Assembly: GCF_033439725.1 (NCBI RefSeq)
Contig: NW_026944389.1
Coordinates: forward strand, 310,001-374,000
Direction of reading: 5' to 3'
Source of the DNA: Neurospora tetraspora
Lineage: Eukaryota > Ascomycota > Sordariomycetes > Sordariales > Sordariaceae
DNA: 64,000 nucleotides
The notes under the pieces: generated by a model
The model's input: only the letters and a program-made list of their open reading frames with translations
What the model was told of the DNA's origin: nothing
Database searches by the model: none
In this document: in pieces, positions 1 through 12,373 of the stretch
Position numbering within the stretch: position 1 is the first letter of the stretch
Layout: every line of letters begins with the position of its first letter
Position numbers and translations under genes: made by a program

Positions 1-847
1 TCGGAGGATGAGGATGTGAGGGAGGTGGCGGGGGAGGAGACGGTGAGGGGGGCCGTGGCTGCGCGGCACCAGCAGGGGCATGGACATGCAGATGATGGTG
101 AAAGGGGTGGTTATGGAGGGGATGGGGTGGGGAGTGGAAGTGAAGGTGGCGAAGGTGTTGGGGGGAAGGCGCAGAGGAACGAGGTTGAGATGGCTTAGGA
201 TGCTTCTTATCTTTGGGTTTTTCCTTACTGAGTTTGAGTTGGGACTTGGGGGAGGACAAAGTCTTCAAAAGTCATGGAGATGGCGATGATGATGTTCATG
301 ACGAAGGAAGCGAGTTGGTGGATATACCCTCGTTTTTGACGATGTGGATTATGAGTTTTGGACATACCTACGATTTTATGATATTTCACATAACTGATGA
401 GCATTTGGACATGATAGCTTTGCGAACAGCTTAACCTTTTTGTGATCCCTTGGACGGTCTGGTCGGACGGACGGCGTCACGTTATCGTCATTTCATGCTT
501 CTGTGGCATCAAGGACTCCCATCAATCTCGTGACGCGGACCATATGGTTTCCAACACAAGAAAAGAAGTGGGTAAACTGTGATTGAGAGGCCATATGCAT
601 TTTGTTCCCTTTGGCTCAAAGGTGAAATCAGCGGCACGAGAGCTATTCAACAAGGGATTCGGGAAGAGATACCAGCATTCAGTAACAGGGAGGAGAGAGT
701 AGCCTACCCGTAATTCATCATTGGAAAAATAAAACTCAAGCCACTCCCTAACGCCTAATCACACTAAACCTGAAACCTCCTTCTTTTGGTAACGTATGCG
801 ACGTGCACTCGGCTCCTCCATCACCTTCGCATCAAGCCATAACAACC
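1..847. other. Left edge and intergenic DNA, no gene assigned
   Basis: The first 200 bases are purine-rich on the plus strand and pyrimidine-rich on the minus strand. Several frames stay open there, but no family is recognisable. Bases 220-847 lie downstream of the channel gene that ends at 848 on the minus strand and presumably include its 3' untranslated region. I see no RNA gene or repeat. Confidence 0.5.
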
Positions 848-2985
848 TCAATCCCTCTCCCCTTCACCACTGCTACTGCTACTACTGCTGCTGCTCCCAG
901 CACCATCACCACCTCCAACCACCTGAGTGGCCTGACTCTCAACCCCCACAGCCCCTTTCCCCTTTCCATCCTCCGCCTCTGCCTCCTTCCCCTTCCCCTC
1001 CCTCTCCTTCTGCATCATCCCCATCAACTCCCCCAACAACCCCTTCAACTCCCTAACCTCCTCCCTCAACTTCCCAATCTCCACCTCCGCATCCGCCACC
1101 TCCCCTCTAATCCCTCCACTCTCTTCATCCTCCGCCTCTTCTTCTCGCATCTTAACCAACTTACTCCTCGCCCCCTCTACTCTGCTTGCCCAGCCATCCG
1201 CCTCAAAATCAAGGTCTCCCATCCTCTGCTCCCACTCCTCAACGGAATCATCATCCCCGTCCCCACGCGCTCGGTTCGCCCTAATCTCCTGCGCGGTCTT
1301 GACTTCGATGAAGGCGCTGACAAGCAGGAGGGGCGAGTAAATAGTAGCCATGCACCAATCGTTTACTTTCTCGTAGGTGGTTTTGTTCATCCACCACTCT
1401 AGCGGGAGGGCCAACAAAAAGATCTCGATGAGGTTGAAGGGGGGGATGAACACGTTCTCATCTGGTGCTCGGACGAATTGCATCGTTTTTTGCGCAAACA
1501 TGGCTAGGTACTCGTCGTTGGCGTTGTCGTAGATGTCTTCGTAGGCGGAGTTGTAGAGGGCGATGAGGATGTTGAGCAGGATGACCATTACTACAAAAGT
1601 GAAGCAGTAGTAGAGGAGTAAACCGAAGGGGTGGTTGAAGCGCTCGAAACCCGAGAAGTCGGGCGATTGCATCAAAGCGTTGGCCATGGATTGCACGATG
1701 AACATGGCGTCTTCGACGACTTGGTCGTCTGCTTGGTCGAGACCCAGGAAAGCTTGGAGGAAACCGACGACGATCACCAACAAAAGGGCGAAGAAGATGA
1801 TGGATTCTTTCATCATTACTTTGAGGACTACCAGCATGGCGCCGAAGAAGCGGAAGGAGTCGAGATACAACAAAAGGCGCAGCCAGAACATGGGCGCGGA
1901 AACGGCGAGGAAGTTGTATGATAAGGTGTTGTAGTGGTGGCGCCAGTCGCCGTCGGAACCGTCGTGGGAGAAGGCGATGAAGCGGAAGACGAGAGAGGTA
2001 GTCAATAGCCCGTAGAGGATGCTGTTGAAGGCGGACCAGAAGTCGATGATGGCGAATCCGGCTTTCCAGATCTTGGCGAACTCATCGCACATGAAACCGA
2101 GAGTGAAGGCGTATAGAAGACCCTCGATTACATCAATGTGACCGCCTGGATTGACACTGTTCATGGCAAGAGTGTAAAGGACGAGGTAGATGAAACTGAT
2201 GAGCATCTGCGTCCAGTTTTGGTACATGGGGGCCCGCATCCGGTCCGGGTCTAAGTGGGACCAGAATGAAATATTGTCTTTGTCGCGGTACTCAACGAAG
2301 GTCGCCGGGTCGTTCTCGTCTTGAACCAGCCAGCCGCGCCAGAGGTAACTGATGCATTTTTGGTAGCCGGAGGAGCCGATCACCCTAAGAGCGTGCAAGT
2401 CGACAGCCTTTTCTACCACGTTGGACGGCTTGGTGGGTTTGTTGTCGATCATGATCGAGTAGCGCTTCAGCAGCACCTGGTGAAGCAAGAAGTTGATATC
2501 TTCCTCCGTCTCGATAATCTGTTTGGCGATGACTTCGCAAGCTACGGCGCGAAGGGCGTGTAGGTCGGCGTCCCAGAGTTCGACTTGGGCTTGGTGTTTC
2601 CACCAGCGCTTGTTGACGAGCAGACAGTAGACGACGCATGATCGGTGATGTTTGCCGCCGGCTTCCTTGGCTGCCTTGAGGACCTTCTTCGTGATGATCT
2701 TACTACTCGGAGAGGTGATTTGATTGACGGGGAGCTCGAGGGGGACGCATTTCTCGATCAGGTGGCGGATGCGGAGGGCGATTTCGGTGACGGTTTCGGC
2801 GGGGATGGCGGAGACGAAGGAATCTTCGCGGTAGCTGGGGAGGACTGGGATCGTTAGCTGGGGTTGTCTTCGGAGAGGGGAAGGGCAGACGTACGTCGTC
2901 GACGATGTTCTTGCCACCAATTATCGTGCCGATGTGGTGGTCGGTCCAGGCCCAAGAGGCGCGAAAAGGCACCGAATCTCGCCAT
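848..2985 (-). CDS. yvc1: Vacuolar TRP-type cation channel (Yvc1 family)
   Basis: Best model is complement(join(848..2844,2895..2985)), 695 aa, with one 50-bp intron (GTACGT donor, CTAAC branch site just before a CAG acceptor). The start ATG at 2985 is chosen because exon 1 then joins exon 2 in phase. The cytosolic N-terminal region (about residues 1-240) is followed by six hydrophobic segments near 248-262, 270-290, 300-325, 343-363, 380-403 and 440-465, with a pore region before the last one. After the final helix comes a stretch diagnostic of fungal Yvc1 channels (FVRAPDENVFIPP, then an EWW motif). The C-terminus has acidic and coiled-coil segments and a poly-Ser run. Known family members release calcium from the vacuole in response to stretch and calcium. 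The intact frame and full length suggest a functional gene. Confidence 0.93.
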
Positions 2986-3942
2986 GGCTGCCCTGTCTGT
3001 CAGATCAGACGATGTTGTCGTCGGCTGTGCGTGTCGCGTCGAAGCTCGGTGTTGCTGTATGTCGCTGCGATGTGGAAGCAGAGGCGCGCAGAGGGACGAG
3101 GAGACGTGCAAAGAAAGAATGGAGGAGCGAAGGTTGACAAAGATAAAGCCGGCGTCGTCAAAACAAGGAACCGACGCAGCTGCACCTTATCGGAGCTTTC
3201 CCGTTCAACGAGTGGTCGGGTCGCGAGCAAACAGGAGCGACTGTTGGGTTCGGATTTCCCATGGTCAAGCCGGCGAGAGGGGAAACGAGGGGACGACGAG
3301 CGAGGGAGGGAGGGGTTGGTGGAAAGCAAGCTGAAACTTCCAAGACAGAGCTTGTCCGAACAAGGAAGAGAAAGGTCGACTGATAATTCGACCGATAACA
3401 TGGCTGATGACGTCGAGCTAACCAAGTTCTTGTGGTGCGTGTCTCGCTAACAGCTTTCTGTATCTTCAAAGTACGCTGCTGTTAGTGCACAACGTCTAAT
3501 ACCCAGCACTCCATCCCGCGCTTCGGGACGAGCCATGCAGCCCGTTAGCGGCGGGGTCACAGCGCTAATCGGGCCTGTAGTGGTCTAGAACACCGCTGGA
3601 GCTCGATGTCCTCCGAGCTTCACGCCGACGACCTCATTTTCATGTTCGATCAACCAGAAAGCCATTCATATTCTTTAGCTATCATGATGGAAAACGCTAT
3701 TGAGTCTACCTATCCAATCATGCCTCCCGAACTAATAATGCTCTGGTACGGTTTCTACCACATAGTCACATACCCAAATAGTGACTGTCTAACCAACCGA
3801 CCACGACGACACCAAACGCCCAAAATCACCGCCTTCCTCCCGTCCGTCGCTCCCGACTTAGCTCATAACAAGGCCATTTTATTTCGCTGATCTATCTGGC
3901 CTTGGCTTTCAATATCCCTATGAGCCAGCCTACCTTCAAAGT
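2986..3942. other. Intergenic region upstream of the channel gene
   Basis: This stretch contains the promoter and 5' leader of the minus-strand channel gene and the 3' side of the minus-strand AT-hook gene. Open frames in 3000-3470 overlap on both strands and show no recognisable domain. I see no RNA gene. Confidence 0.5.
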
Positions 3943-4236
3943 TCAAACCCTCCTCCTCTTATTCCCCCTCTTCCCGTACGTAACCGTGCTCCCGCTCTTC
4001 TTCGGTCTTCCCCTCTTGGGTCTAGTTGGTGCCAACTCGTCCTGCTCCGCAGACTCCTCTTCCAGTTCTGACAGATTTGAAGACTCCTCTTCCAGTTGCC
4101 TACTATCCACATTGCTTCCTGACGGTTCACCCTGTATGTCCTGCTCTTCCTGCTCGTCTTGCTCGTTAATTGGTCTGGACGACGCTCTGGACGCTGGTAG
4201 TGTCTTTTTATGGGCAGATGTACTACTTCGCGGGGG

Positions 4237-4318
<82 letters not shown>

Positions 4319-5629
4319 GGTGGACTGGACATGTTTGGGGGCGGCCGCGCTGGATGTGGCGCTGGTGCTGGTGCTGGTGCTGGCTCAGAAAGGGGTTGTC
4401 GGACATTAGGCGGTTGAGGGTCCGGTGCACGACGACGAGTCGTGGTCGTGGTATTTGCGGGTGTCGACGACGTTGGACGTGGTTCAAGTTGGGGTGGCTG
4501 CTGCCTCTGGGATGGGCGCTGGGATGGATCAGAGCGGCTGAAGAGTCTTCTGGCGACGGCTTTTGGGGCTGACGTGAAGAAGACTCCCATGGATGGCTGT
4601 GGCATGGGCTGAGACGGCCCGGGTTGAGGTTGAGCTGGTGTACGACTAGTAGCACTACTACCGACACTGCCCTCCCCGCCGCCGCCGCGAACCGCCTGAG
4701 AAGCAGAACCGGAACCGGAGGGCCCCACCTTGACCCGCGGAGAAGGGCTGGTATTCAACACGTGGGCCAAGATATCCGATGGGCTGCGTTGGAGATGTCC
4801 TCCTGGCCCTGGGCGAGGATCAGGAGTGACAGAGTCAGAGAGGGGATACAGGGCCTGCGCTTCTCGGATAAGGTGTCGGATTTCTCTGGCTAGGTGTCGG
4901 CTTGGTTGGTAAACGGCCAAGAGGCGGGTAGGAGGGTTAGCCGAGGCCGTAGAGGCCGGAGCCTGAGGGAGAATATAGGCGCGAAGCTCCTCCGAGATTG
5001 CTTCAACATAGGTCACTAGTCTGGCCCTGAACCCTGGAGAAAGGGCTTCAAGATAGTCGGCGTTGATGGTCAGGGCGGCTGGAGGAGGCTGCTGCTCGGG
5101 TCGTTGGACAGGGCTTTCCATTTCGTCGCGGTTCTCTGGAGAAATCGTTGCCTCTGGGTCGTCCTGGGCAATCTCTTCGGGTGAGGCAGAGAGAGAGGGC
5201 GGTCCCGAGCCAGATTGGTTTCCACGTTCGATACTAGGCAGTACCGAAGGAATAGAATCCTTTGGATCGTCGTCACTTGTAGATGGAATGGAGTTTCTGC
5301 CGTCATGGTCTTCATCCGAGTGGCGAGTGCCATCATTGTCATCTTCGCCATCGTAATTATCGTCAACATCGTTTCGACCGCTTACTTCGGGCCCCTCATC
5401 GTGATCATTTGATCCTACGAGCTCCCGGCAATGCTGCGGGCAGAGCTTGACCACGCAATCGCTATGTAGGTTGGGTTTGTCAGTCAATATGCCTGTATCA
5501 GCTGTGGTACCAGAAACGGTAGGGTACTTACCATCCTTCTCGATGCCACTCGAAGTGACCCTCCGACCAGTCATTAATGGGAATACCGCGGAGAACCCCA
5601 GCAGCCGGTCCACGGGTGTGCCTTGGCAT
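3943..5629 (-). CDS. AT-hook protein with long polyglutamine tract, function unknown
   Basis: Model complement(join(3943..5461,5532..5629)), 538 aa. The 70-bp intron (GTAAGT donor, CATAG acceptor) is inferred because it joins the upstream ATG-initiated frame in phase to the long frame and removes a stop. An in-frame ATG further upstream at 5737 is also possible. The N-terminus is short with several Cys residues. The middle is acidic and then Pro/Ser/Arg-rich (low complexity). A run of about 27 Gln encoded only by CAA sits near residues 414-441. A canonical AT-hook core (RGRPKK) lies near residue 516, followed by a basic tail (NKRRRV) that could act as a nuclear localisation signal. AT-hooks bind the minor groove of AT-rich DNA, so a nuclear, DNA-binding role is inferred. 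No catalytic domain is visible. The gene is divergent from the methyltransferase gene at 6257. Confidence 0.72.
4236..4317 (-). repeat. Pure CAA microsatellite (polyGln coding)
   Basis: About 27 uninterrupted TTG/CAA triplets lie inside the AT-hook gene and are read as Gln. Purity of the triplet predicts length variation between strains. The other frames would read Asn or Thr/Val runs, which supports Gln as the coded residue given the flanking frame. Confidence 0.95.
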
Positions 5630-6256
5630 CTCCTCGGCGGTACGGCTGTTGATGTTGGATTGATTGATACTGAAGTATCTTAACCATACAGGTGAGGGGA
5701 TTGGAGATAAAAGTGGTGGTATTATAAGGTCAGGCATTCGTCAAGTACTTGGTCGATTGTGATATAAAGCCCGTAATGCGTAATGTTTAGCGATGTTTAT
5801 TAAAAGCCGGATGTTGTTGATTTCCGATTTGACTCGAAAACGCAACCATCATATTTGGTTTCGAGTCTTTGATGCTCGGATTGGGAAGAAGGCACCATAG
5901 TCGCCATAGCTACGGTTTCCGTCATGTTTTGTTGTTGTCGAATGATCGACTGACGTTGTTGACATGAAGTGCTCGTGCTGAGGAGGAAAGATGGGTGGTG
6001 TAATAAAATGGGAGTCGAGATGGGCCCGGTCTTGTAGCCAGATGAAGGCAAGCAATGAGATGCGACGTTATCTCACAAGCTGCTATTCTGGCCGCCGAAA
6101 TGCTAGTGCGTTAACAAGTGAGCTGTATGACAAGCGGGAGTGCCAAAGGACGAGAGTGGGCCGGTTGCGCACGTGCCACTTGGCGCTCACCTTCAGCGCG
6201 TCGGGACGTCGACAGCGAACTTCAACCTTTTCCACAAATGCCAGACCGAATCAAAC
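5630..6256. other. Divergent promoter region
   Basis: About 630 bp separate the start of the minus-strand AT-hook gene from the start of the plus-strand methyltransferase gene, so both promoters must lie here. Small overlapping open frames on both strands have no recognisable content. No clear TATA box or repeat was seen. Confidence 0.5.
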
Positions 6257-7926
6257 ATGGGGATCAACAAGAGGAAAGCGCCGGAGGATGAGAGCGATGC
6301 AGGCAGGTCGGCCGCGGAAGAAGCATTGAACAGTCCAGTCCGCGAACCGGAAGCGAAACGACAGAAACATTCAGACAGTCCAGCCATCGCGCCCGCCGAT
6401 CAACAGCAGCCAAATGCCACGAAACCGACCCCCGAGTCCGACCGGCCCCACAATGACCGGGCTGCCCCGATTTCCGGACCCGGACAAGCCGGAGCAGTAA
6501 CGAGGAACGCACCACGCAAGTGGACAGACGGGTACTTTCGCGAACTCTACACCAAGGATCCCAGTTTCAAGTACCTTGGGCAGAAGGATCCGGATTTTGC
6601 TCCCTTGTAAGCTCTGTCTTCAGTTCCCCCTCGTCGTCATCAACACAACTAACACAGCCTTGAAGCCTCGACTCCAAAAACCAACTCGACTTCACCAACC
6701 CCGCCGCCGTAATGCAACTAACCAAAACCCTCCTCCAAGTCGACTACGGGCTTACAATCGAGCTTCCCCCCGACCGCCTCTGCCCGCCCGTCCCCAACAG
6801 GCACAACTACATCCTCTGGCTGACCTCCCTCCTCTCCTCCTCTTCTTACCATCCCTCTTCTGATTCTCAGCCCATCCTAGGCCTAGACATCGGCACCGGT
6901 GCCTCGGCCATCTACCCCCTCCTCGGTTGCGTCCAACACCCCTCCTGGTCTTTCATCGCAACCGACATCGACTCGCATTCCCTCTCTTTCGCGCAGCGTA
7001 ATATTCAGATCAATAACCTCGAGGACCGCATCACCCTCCTTCCCCGCCACCCGGACCAACCGCTCATCCCCCTCGACGCCCTTTCTGGGAGAGGCATACA
7101 GAAAATAGATTTCTGCATGTGCAATCCCCCCTTTTACTCCTCCCCCTCGGACCTTCTTTCCTCCGCCGCCAAGAAGTCCCGTCCTCCTCTAACGGCATGC
7201 ACCGGTGCTCCCGTGGAAATGGTTTGTGAGGGGGGAGAAGTGGCACACATATTCAGGATGATTGAAGAGTCCTTGATCCTCGGCGAAAGGGTGAGATGGT
7301 ATACGAGCATGGTGGGCAAGGTCACGTCCCTGGAAGCGGTGGTGGAAAGACTGCGGAGGGAAAAAGTAGGGAATTATGCTGTTACTGAGCTGGTGCAGGG
7401 TAAACAGACGAAGAGGTGGGCGGTGGGGTGGAGTTTTGGGGGGATGAGGGCGGGAGAAGAAAGTGGGAGGGGGGTGGGTGGGATTTGGAAGAGGTTGTTG
7501 CCTGCGGTGGTGAGGTTGGAGGTTGGGACGTGGAAACATAAAGGGGCAGAGAATAAGGTGGAAACGGTGGTTGAGAGGGTTAAGCAGACGGTGGAGGGAT
7601 TGGAACTGATGAGTTGGGAGTGGGAGGGGGAGAGGATGAGAGGGGTGGGGAGAAGTGGAGGGAATGTTTGGAGTAGGGCTTGGAGGAGGAGGAGGGAGAG
7701 GGAGATGAAGGAGGTCAAGGAAGGGTCTAAGAAGAAGGTTGGTGGCGGCGGTGATGAGGATGGGACCGTGACGGGAGAGGAGGAGTGTAAGTTGGGATTT
7801 GAGGTTGTAGTTGAGGTTGCAAAGGACGGCGAGACGAAGGTGTTGTTCCTTTGGAGGGAGGGACATGATCAAGCCATGTTTGAGAGTCTTGTGGGGTATT
7901 TGCAGGGGAAAATGAAGGATATATAG
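6257..7926 (+). CDS. METTL16: METTL16-type RNA N6-adenosine methyltransferase
   Basis: Model join(6257..6606,6666..7926), 536 aa. The 59-bp intron has a CTAAC branch site. The first CAG after it would break the frame, so the next acceptor at 6664-6665 is used, giving a smooth join into LDFTNPAAV. The N-terminal 90 residues are hydrophilic and probably disordered. The domain of the METTL16/RlmF (DUF890) family starts near residue 100. It has the substrate-side motif VPNRHNYILWL, the SAM-binding motif I LGLDIGTGAS near residue 187, and the catalytic motif IV NPPF near residue 268. Characterised relatives methylate A43 of U6 snRNA in the nucleus. The C-terminal third is charged and low complexity, without the clear vertebrate VCR repeats. 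The start ATG at 6257 has a favourable context (CAAACATGG). I am confident of the family; the exact substrate is inferred. Confidence 0.92.
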
Positions 7927-9766
7927 TCATTCAACATTAACCACGAGGTTCCGTCGCAAGAGAGAATTATCGATCCGCGTTGAGCTGGAAGCAACCACTT
8001 CGTCGATGAGGCCGCTTCAAGCCAAGTACTGTTCGACATATCGGAGTTTAGAGATATTCGGGCTGTAGGAGTTGAGAATCTTGTGAGAGTTTCCCAAGAC
8101 GGCAGTCAGAGGAGACCGTCCCTCACAGCAGACAGTCACCGATCTACGATCAGACACGCCGATGATTCGGCCATTCAACCCCGCCAAGCAACAAAACTTT
8201 TCAATCCGTCACAGAGGGGCAGAGATCGGAAACCATCGTCATGGCGTTTCATTGGCAAGATTGGGACGTTAGCAATTGGGTGGCTGTTTCCAGCGATTTC
8301 TAACAGTGGGGCGCTGGGGGCCTCTATGACGTCATTTATGGTGATGGCAGATCGGGGGACGATGTGCCGAGCAGCGATGATATTATCGAACTGCAGACTT
8401 TGAATGGGAAATTCACATATGGTGATACTCGATGATGAACTGATCACCATATGATTAAAAGCGACTGTCGATGTTGTGCACCCCTCCTCCAGAAAAAAAA
8501 GATGACGATTCGGCGCCTGTCCCGGCCCCACCATTTCAGGTCCCATCAGGGCAAGCGTTCCACAGCGCCGTGGCTGCCCGCAGTGTTCGTCGAATGGTGT
8601 AGCGCAACAGCGGCACGCACAGGCCGGCGGTGCCTGCCCATGCTGAGGCATGCCCCTGCTGTCGGGAATGCGACCAGACGAGACGAACCGCTAACAAAAA
8701 CAACCTCAACGTCATCTGCCATTGTCCAAAGAGACCACCTGATATCCCACGTTCAGGAACCAACGGTCATCATCGGTTCTGGGACAGCAAAATCCGGGGA
8801 AAGGAATGTTGAGCACAACGGAAACAGAGCATTTCAACAAAATGGCTGGGAGAGACAATCCCGACTCCCTACTGCGTATAGATGTTCGCGATGGAAAAAG
8901 AGAGCCGCCGACATTCCAGCTTTCTCGGCAACAAACCAGTTAAAAGCGTTGAATGCCTGTAAGGGAGACCCACTCTACCCCTATCTGATTCCATGTCGCT
9001 TCCATTCGCGAACGGGGGGGAAAGAAGGGGAAAGCGTACGAATCTTAGCTTGTTGGGGGGAGACGGTCCAAGAAATTCCACGAGGTTGATAAATGGAGAT
9101 ATCGGTTCCGTGATCAGAGATCTTGAAATCTTAAAAGTTTATTTTAAACCCCTCCTCAATCATCTCGAAACGAAGGAACGGTCCAGTCGTCATCCACTTT
9201 GCTTCATCAATTCCCATCCGTCTCCAGGGCACCCGACCACAACGCCAACAACATCAAAGACACTGACCAACGTGCCGTACCCTGCTCGATGGTCCTTTGA
9301 ACCCGTACCCTGACGACAAAACTCAACCAAACTCCTTGACGATAATAACCCCAGGTTACATGACCCTGGTTTTCGGTTGACCGAATCTGGACACAAGTCG
9401 ACAACAACAAAAAAGAGAACCCTGGATCGACCACACCGCTGAGGCTTGTTACGTTTCTTGGCCTGCTTGGTACCAAGTCCCTTACCAAACACACCGTCAC
9501 AGGACCCGCTTGAATGAGATCACCGCCCCCGTTCAGGACAAGGAAGGCGACCAACCAGCGACATTCCCACGAGCTCAACCCCCAACAAGCCGCATCATCT
9601 TGTCAAGGATTAACACCGCTTCCCTTTCCGCTTGCGAAACGAGGAAGCTTGAAGTGGCGGGCTAGACCGAACTGAATCGTGACGCAGGGATCTGTTTGGA
9701 TCTACATCATTTCCACTTTTTGCATTTGGATTGCGTCTGCAAAAAAAATAGAAAAAATAAAGAGGG
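7927..9766. other. 1.8-kb region without a recognisable gene
   Basis: This stretch separates the methyltransferase gene and the small membrane protein gene. Overlapping open frames occur on both strands at 8083-8403, 8175-8651 and 8451-9089. They lack consistent codon use or known motifs. I see no RNA gene or transposon end. The part just before 9767 probably includes the promoter of the next gene. Confidence 0.4.
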
Positions 9767-10348
9767 ATGGCGCTCCTCATTGCGAACGACCACACTTCGA
9801 CAAGTATCTCTACTACCGCTTCTTCTACAGCAACCACAACCACAACCACAACCACAACTGCAACAAGCACGACGACGACGCTTACACATAAAACAACAAC
9901 ATCAACCACCACCTCCAGCTACATACTAGCGCATATTCGCCCTCTCCTCTCAACAACACTCAAAACCCTCTACCAAACCCACGCGCTCCTCTTTTCCACC
10001 CTCCTCCTCCTCTTCGTCCGCTCATTCAGTCTCCTCCACTCCATCTTCCACCACCTCCCCCTCAGCACCTCCCTCGCCACTAAACTTTTTGTCTACCGCA
10101 CTCTCATCTTTACTCGCCACGCCATCATGGAGACCGCCAGCCACACATGGTCGATCTGGGACAGTCGCAAAGCCCGCCAAATAAGGAAGAAAATCGAGTT
10201 CGAGTTCTTCGTCTGGATCTTGGGACCGGGCGGGAACTTGTTGTGTTTCCTGCTTTGGCCGGGGTGGATCGTGTTGGGAGTGATGATTTGGGGACTGTCG
10301 TGTTTGATGACGGGGGTTTCGGCTGCTATGTTGCCGGTTAGTGGGTGA
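9767..10348 (+). CDS. Small membrane protein, function unknown
   Basis: The single-exon frame gives 193 aa. Residues 10-48 are almost pure Thr/Ser, encoded by an ACC/ACA-rich tract, so translation may instead start at an internal ATG; the first one is given here. A hydrophobic stretch (HALLFSTLLLLFVRSFSLL) near residues 72-90 could be a membrane segment. After a basic connector (RKARQIRKKIEFEF) come two closely spaced hydrophobic segments, LLCFLLWPGWIVLGVMIWGL and the final Gly/Ala-rich stretch. No catalytic motif is visible. The 3' ends of this gene and of the minus-strand XAP5 gene face each other about 430 bp apart. I do not recognise a characterised family. Confidence 0.6.
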   Translation: MALLIANDHTSTSISTTASSTATTTTTTTTTATSTTTTLTHKTTTSTTTSSYILAHIRPLLSTTLKTLYQTHALLFSTLLLLFVRSFSLLHSIFHHLPLSTSLATKLFVYRTLIFTRHAIMETASHTWSIWDSRKARQIRKKIEFEFFVWILGPGGNLLCFLLWPGWIVLGVMIWGLSCLMTGVSAAMLPVSG

Positions 10349-10779
10349 ATGACACTATGACAGACAGGTAAGCGCACATTGGGGTTATACTATGGGAAAG
10401 TCACAACAAGTGGATGGATGAATTGCTCACATTTCGCTTCCGTTCTAGGGATCTCCAGTCCATTTTACTGAGTAAATGTTTGATGACGATCGATCGCGAC
10501 GTCGCCGGGCCAGGGACGGACGGAGCTAAAAGCCGGTCCCGCGGGGTCTGAGTTGAATGCGCCGCAAGCATCGCATCGCATCGCATCGCATCTAACCCAC
10601 GCAATCGCGCCGCCTTTGAGGCACACACACACACGCACACAACAACCCGTTCATAACGTTGCATCACCATCCAAGCGACAGAACGACACAACGAAACACC
10701 GAGCCAACTGCAAGGCCAACCACCTCCTCTCGATTCACCGCTAAAATCGATAACACTACCCGAGCCAAGCCGTCGCCTA
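10349..10779. other. Convergent intergenic region with simple repeats
   Basis: This 430-bp gap lies between two convergent genes and should hold both 3' untranslated regions. It contains a short GCATC repeat near 10568-10592 and a CA microsatellite near 10621-10642. Nothing else was recognised. Confidence 0.6.
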
Positions 10780-12373
10780 TCACCTCGAAAAGAAAAACGC
10801 ATTCCCGCCCAAATCCCGCCTAATCTCATTCTGATAATCCTTCTCCGGGTCAAACTCCTGCCACGTGCTCGCCGGATAAATGTGTTTATTCCGCTGATAC
10901 CACCTACGATCAACGACTTTGGTGAAGGTCGGGTCGTCGTTTGCGCCCTCCAAGGTCATGATATCCGGGAGAGCAGCGAGCCTGCTTGCTGGAGTCGAGA
11001 TTGCTGCGGCTGCGGCGGCGGACGTGGGATCGGGAGTTGAAGAGGATGTAGATGTGGATGTGGGGGGGTCCGATGGGAGAGGAGCGTCGTCGGAGTAGTC
11101 GAATAAGCGCTTGTTGCCGGGACCCATGGTTTTGTTGATGATGAAGAAGTAGAATTCGTAGTGCTGGAGGAAGACAGAGGAGGGGTTAGCATTTGTTTTT
11201 TGTATAGCATAGCAGAGCGAGCATTTTGCGTTTTTGGCGTAGACAGACAGCATAGACAGCATAGACAGCATAAAGAGCAGGATAGCGCAAGCAATCAATC
11301 CGTTTCACAAACCACCATCTGTCTGTCCCACCGACCCATTGAATGAAAAGAGTGGTACTCACATGCGGAATGATAATACTCCCCCTAACCAACAACAAAT
11401 CATCCACACTAACCCTCGCCCACGCCCTCCTCGCATTCAGAATCTTATCCTGCCCCACGCCCCTCTCCGCGCCGACTTTGCGAGACTTATCCAGGAACAG
11501 CCAAGCGTGGTCGCCCTTCTTCACGCGCACCATGCCGCCGGGGATGTTGGTACCGTCGTAAAAAACAAAGGGGATCGCGATCTCGGCGGCTTTGACGGCT
11601 GCTTGTTTGGCCAGAAACTCTTTGCGGATGGCTTCGCGCTCGGCGGCTTCACGGCGGAGAGCGGCTTTGGTGAGGGCGCGCGGGATGATGGGGGCGGAGG
11701 TGTTGATTAGTTTCTTCTTTTTGGGGACGTCGCTTGTGTCAGCGTCGGCGCTGCTTTCGCGTGTTGTTGGGTTCTCTATCGCGTTATCCTCTTTCCTGTC
11801 TTCGCCCTCGCCGTCGGTCTTCGGTGGTGCATCCTCCGTCACTGGTATCTTCGCCTTCAAGTTCTTCTTCTTCACCACTACAACTTCCTCCTCCCCCTCT
11901 TCTTCCTCGTCCCCAAAGCTAACAAGAGCTTTCCTGGTCTTTACCCTCTTCGCTTTTCGTTCCCCCCCGGTTGTCGTCGTCGTCTTCTTCTTGCCAGTTT
12001 CGCCTTCGCTCTTTCCTTCGCCGCCTGTCGTCGTCGTCCCATTCCCATTTTCTGCGTCCGTACCTGTACCTGGAGCAGGCGTGCCCGTAGCCGACCGGTC
12101 CAATAACGGCGTCGTAGCCGCGCTGTTGGTATCTGTGTTTGAGTCTTTGGGGTTCGCCGTCCCAGTCCCACGCGCAGCGGCGATGGCGGCTTCGCGAACT
12201 TCGCGGTGTTGTTGCTCGAGCACTTCGGCGCGTCGCTTGCGGAAGTCGGCGAGGTTGACGAGGCCTACTGTTGAGGAGGAGACGCGCTCTTGGACGGTTT
12301 TGTTTTGGGGGGCGAAGCGGGGGTTGGGCGTGGAGACGCTGTTGCTCTCTGGGGGTTGTTGTTGGTCGGACAT
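10780..12373 (-). CDS. XAP5/FAM50 family protein (splicing-associated)
   Basis: Model complement(join(10780..11163,11363..12373)), 464 aa, with a 199-bp intron (GTGAGT donor, CCAG acceptor). The junction reads IIPH then HYEFYFFIINK, exactly the continuity expected in the XAP5 domain. The N-terminal 230 residues are low complexity, with an acidic/Lys-rich segment and basic clusters (KRVKTRK, KKKKL) that could be nuclear signals. The conserved XAP5 domain runs from about residue 235 to the end. It includes PFVFYDGTNIPGG, GDHAWLFLDKSRKVGAERG, the HYEF motif and a final YQRNKHIYPASTWQEFDPEKDY. Human FAM50A is a spliceosome C-complex component, and a nuclear RNA-processing role is inferred here. 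The intron contains a short ATAGACAGC repeat near 11240-11275. The start ATG is supported by the conserved-looking N-terminus and an upstream untranslated region rich in G runs. Confidence 0.93.

Noticed and set aside
2-217. Minus-strand frame at the left edge with many C-ending codons
   Set aside because: The strand is pyrimidine-rich in every frame, so the codon bias is not informative, and no motif or start was found.
803-1402. 199-aa plus-strand frame over the channel gene
   Set aside because: It is an antisense shadow of the C-terminal coding region of the Yvc1-type gene, made of Leu/Pro-rich low-complexity sequence.
7189-7872. 227-aa minus-strand frame over the methyltransferase
   Set aside because: It is antisense to a gene with clear catalytic motifs; its Pro/Leu/His composition is that of a reversed purine-rich coding strand.
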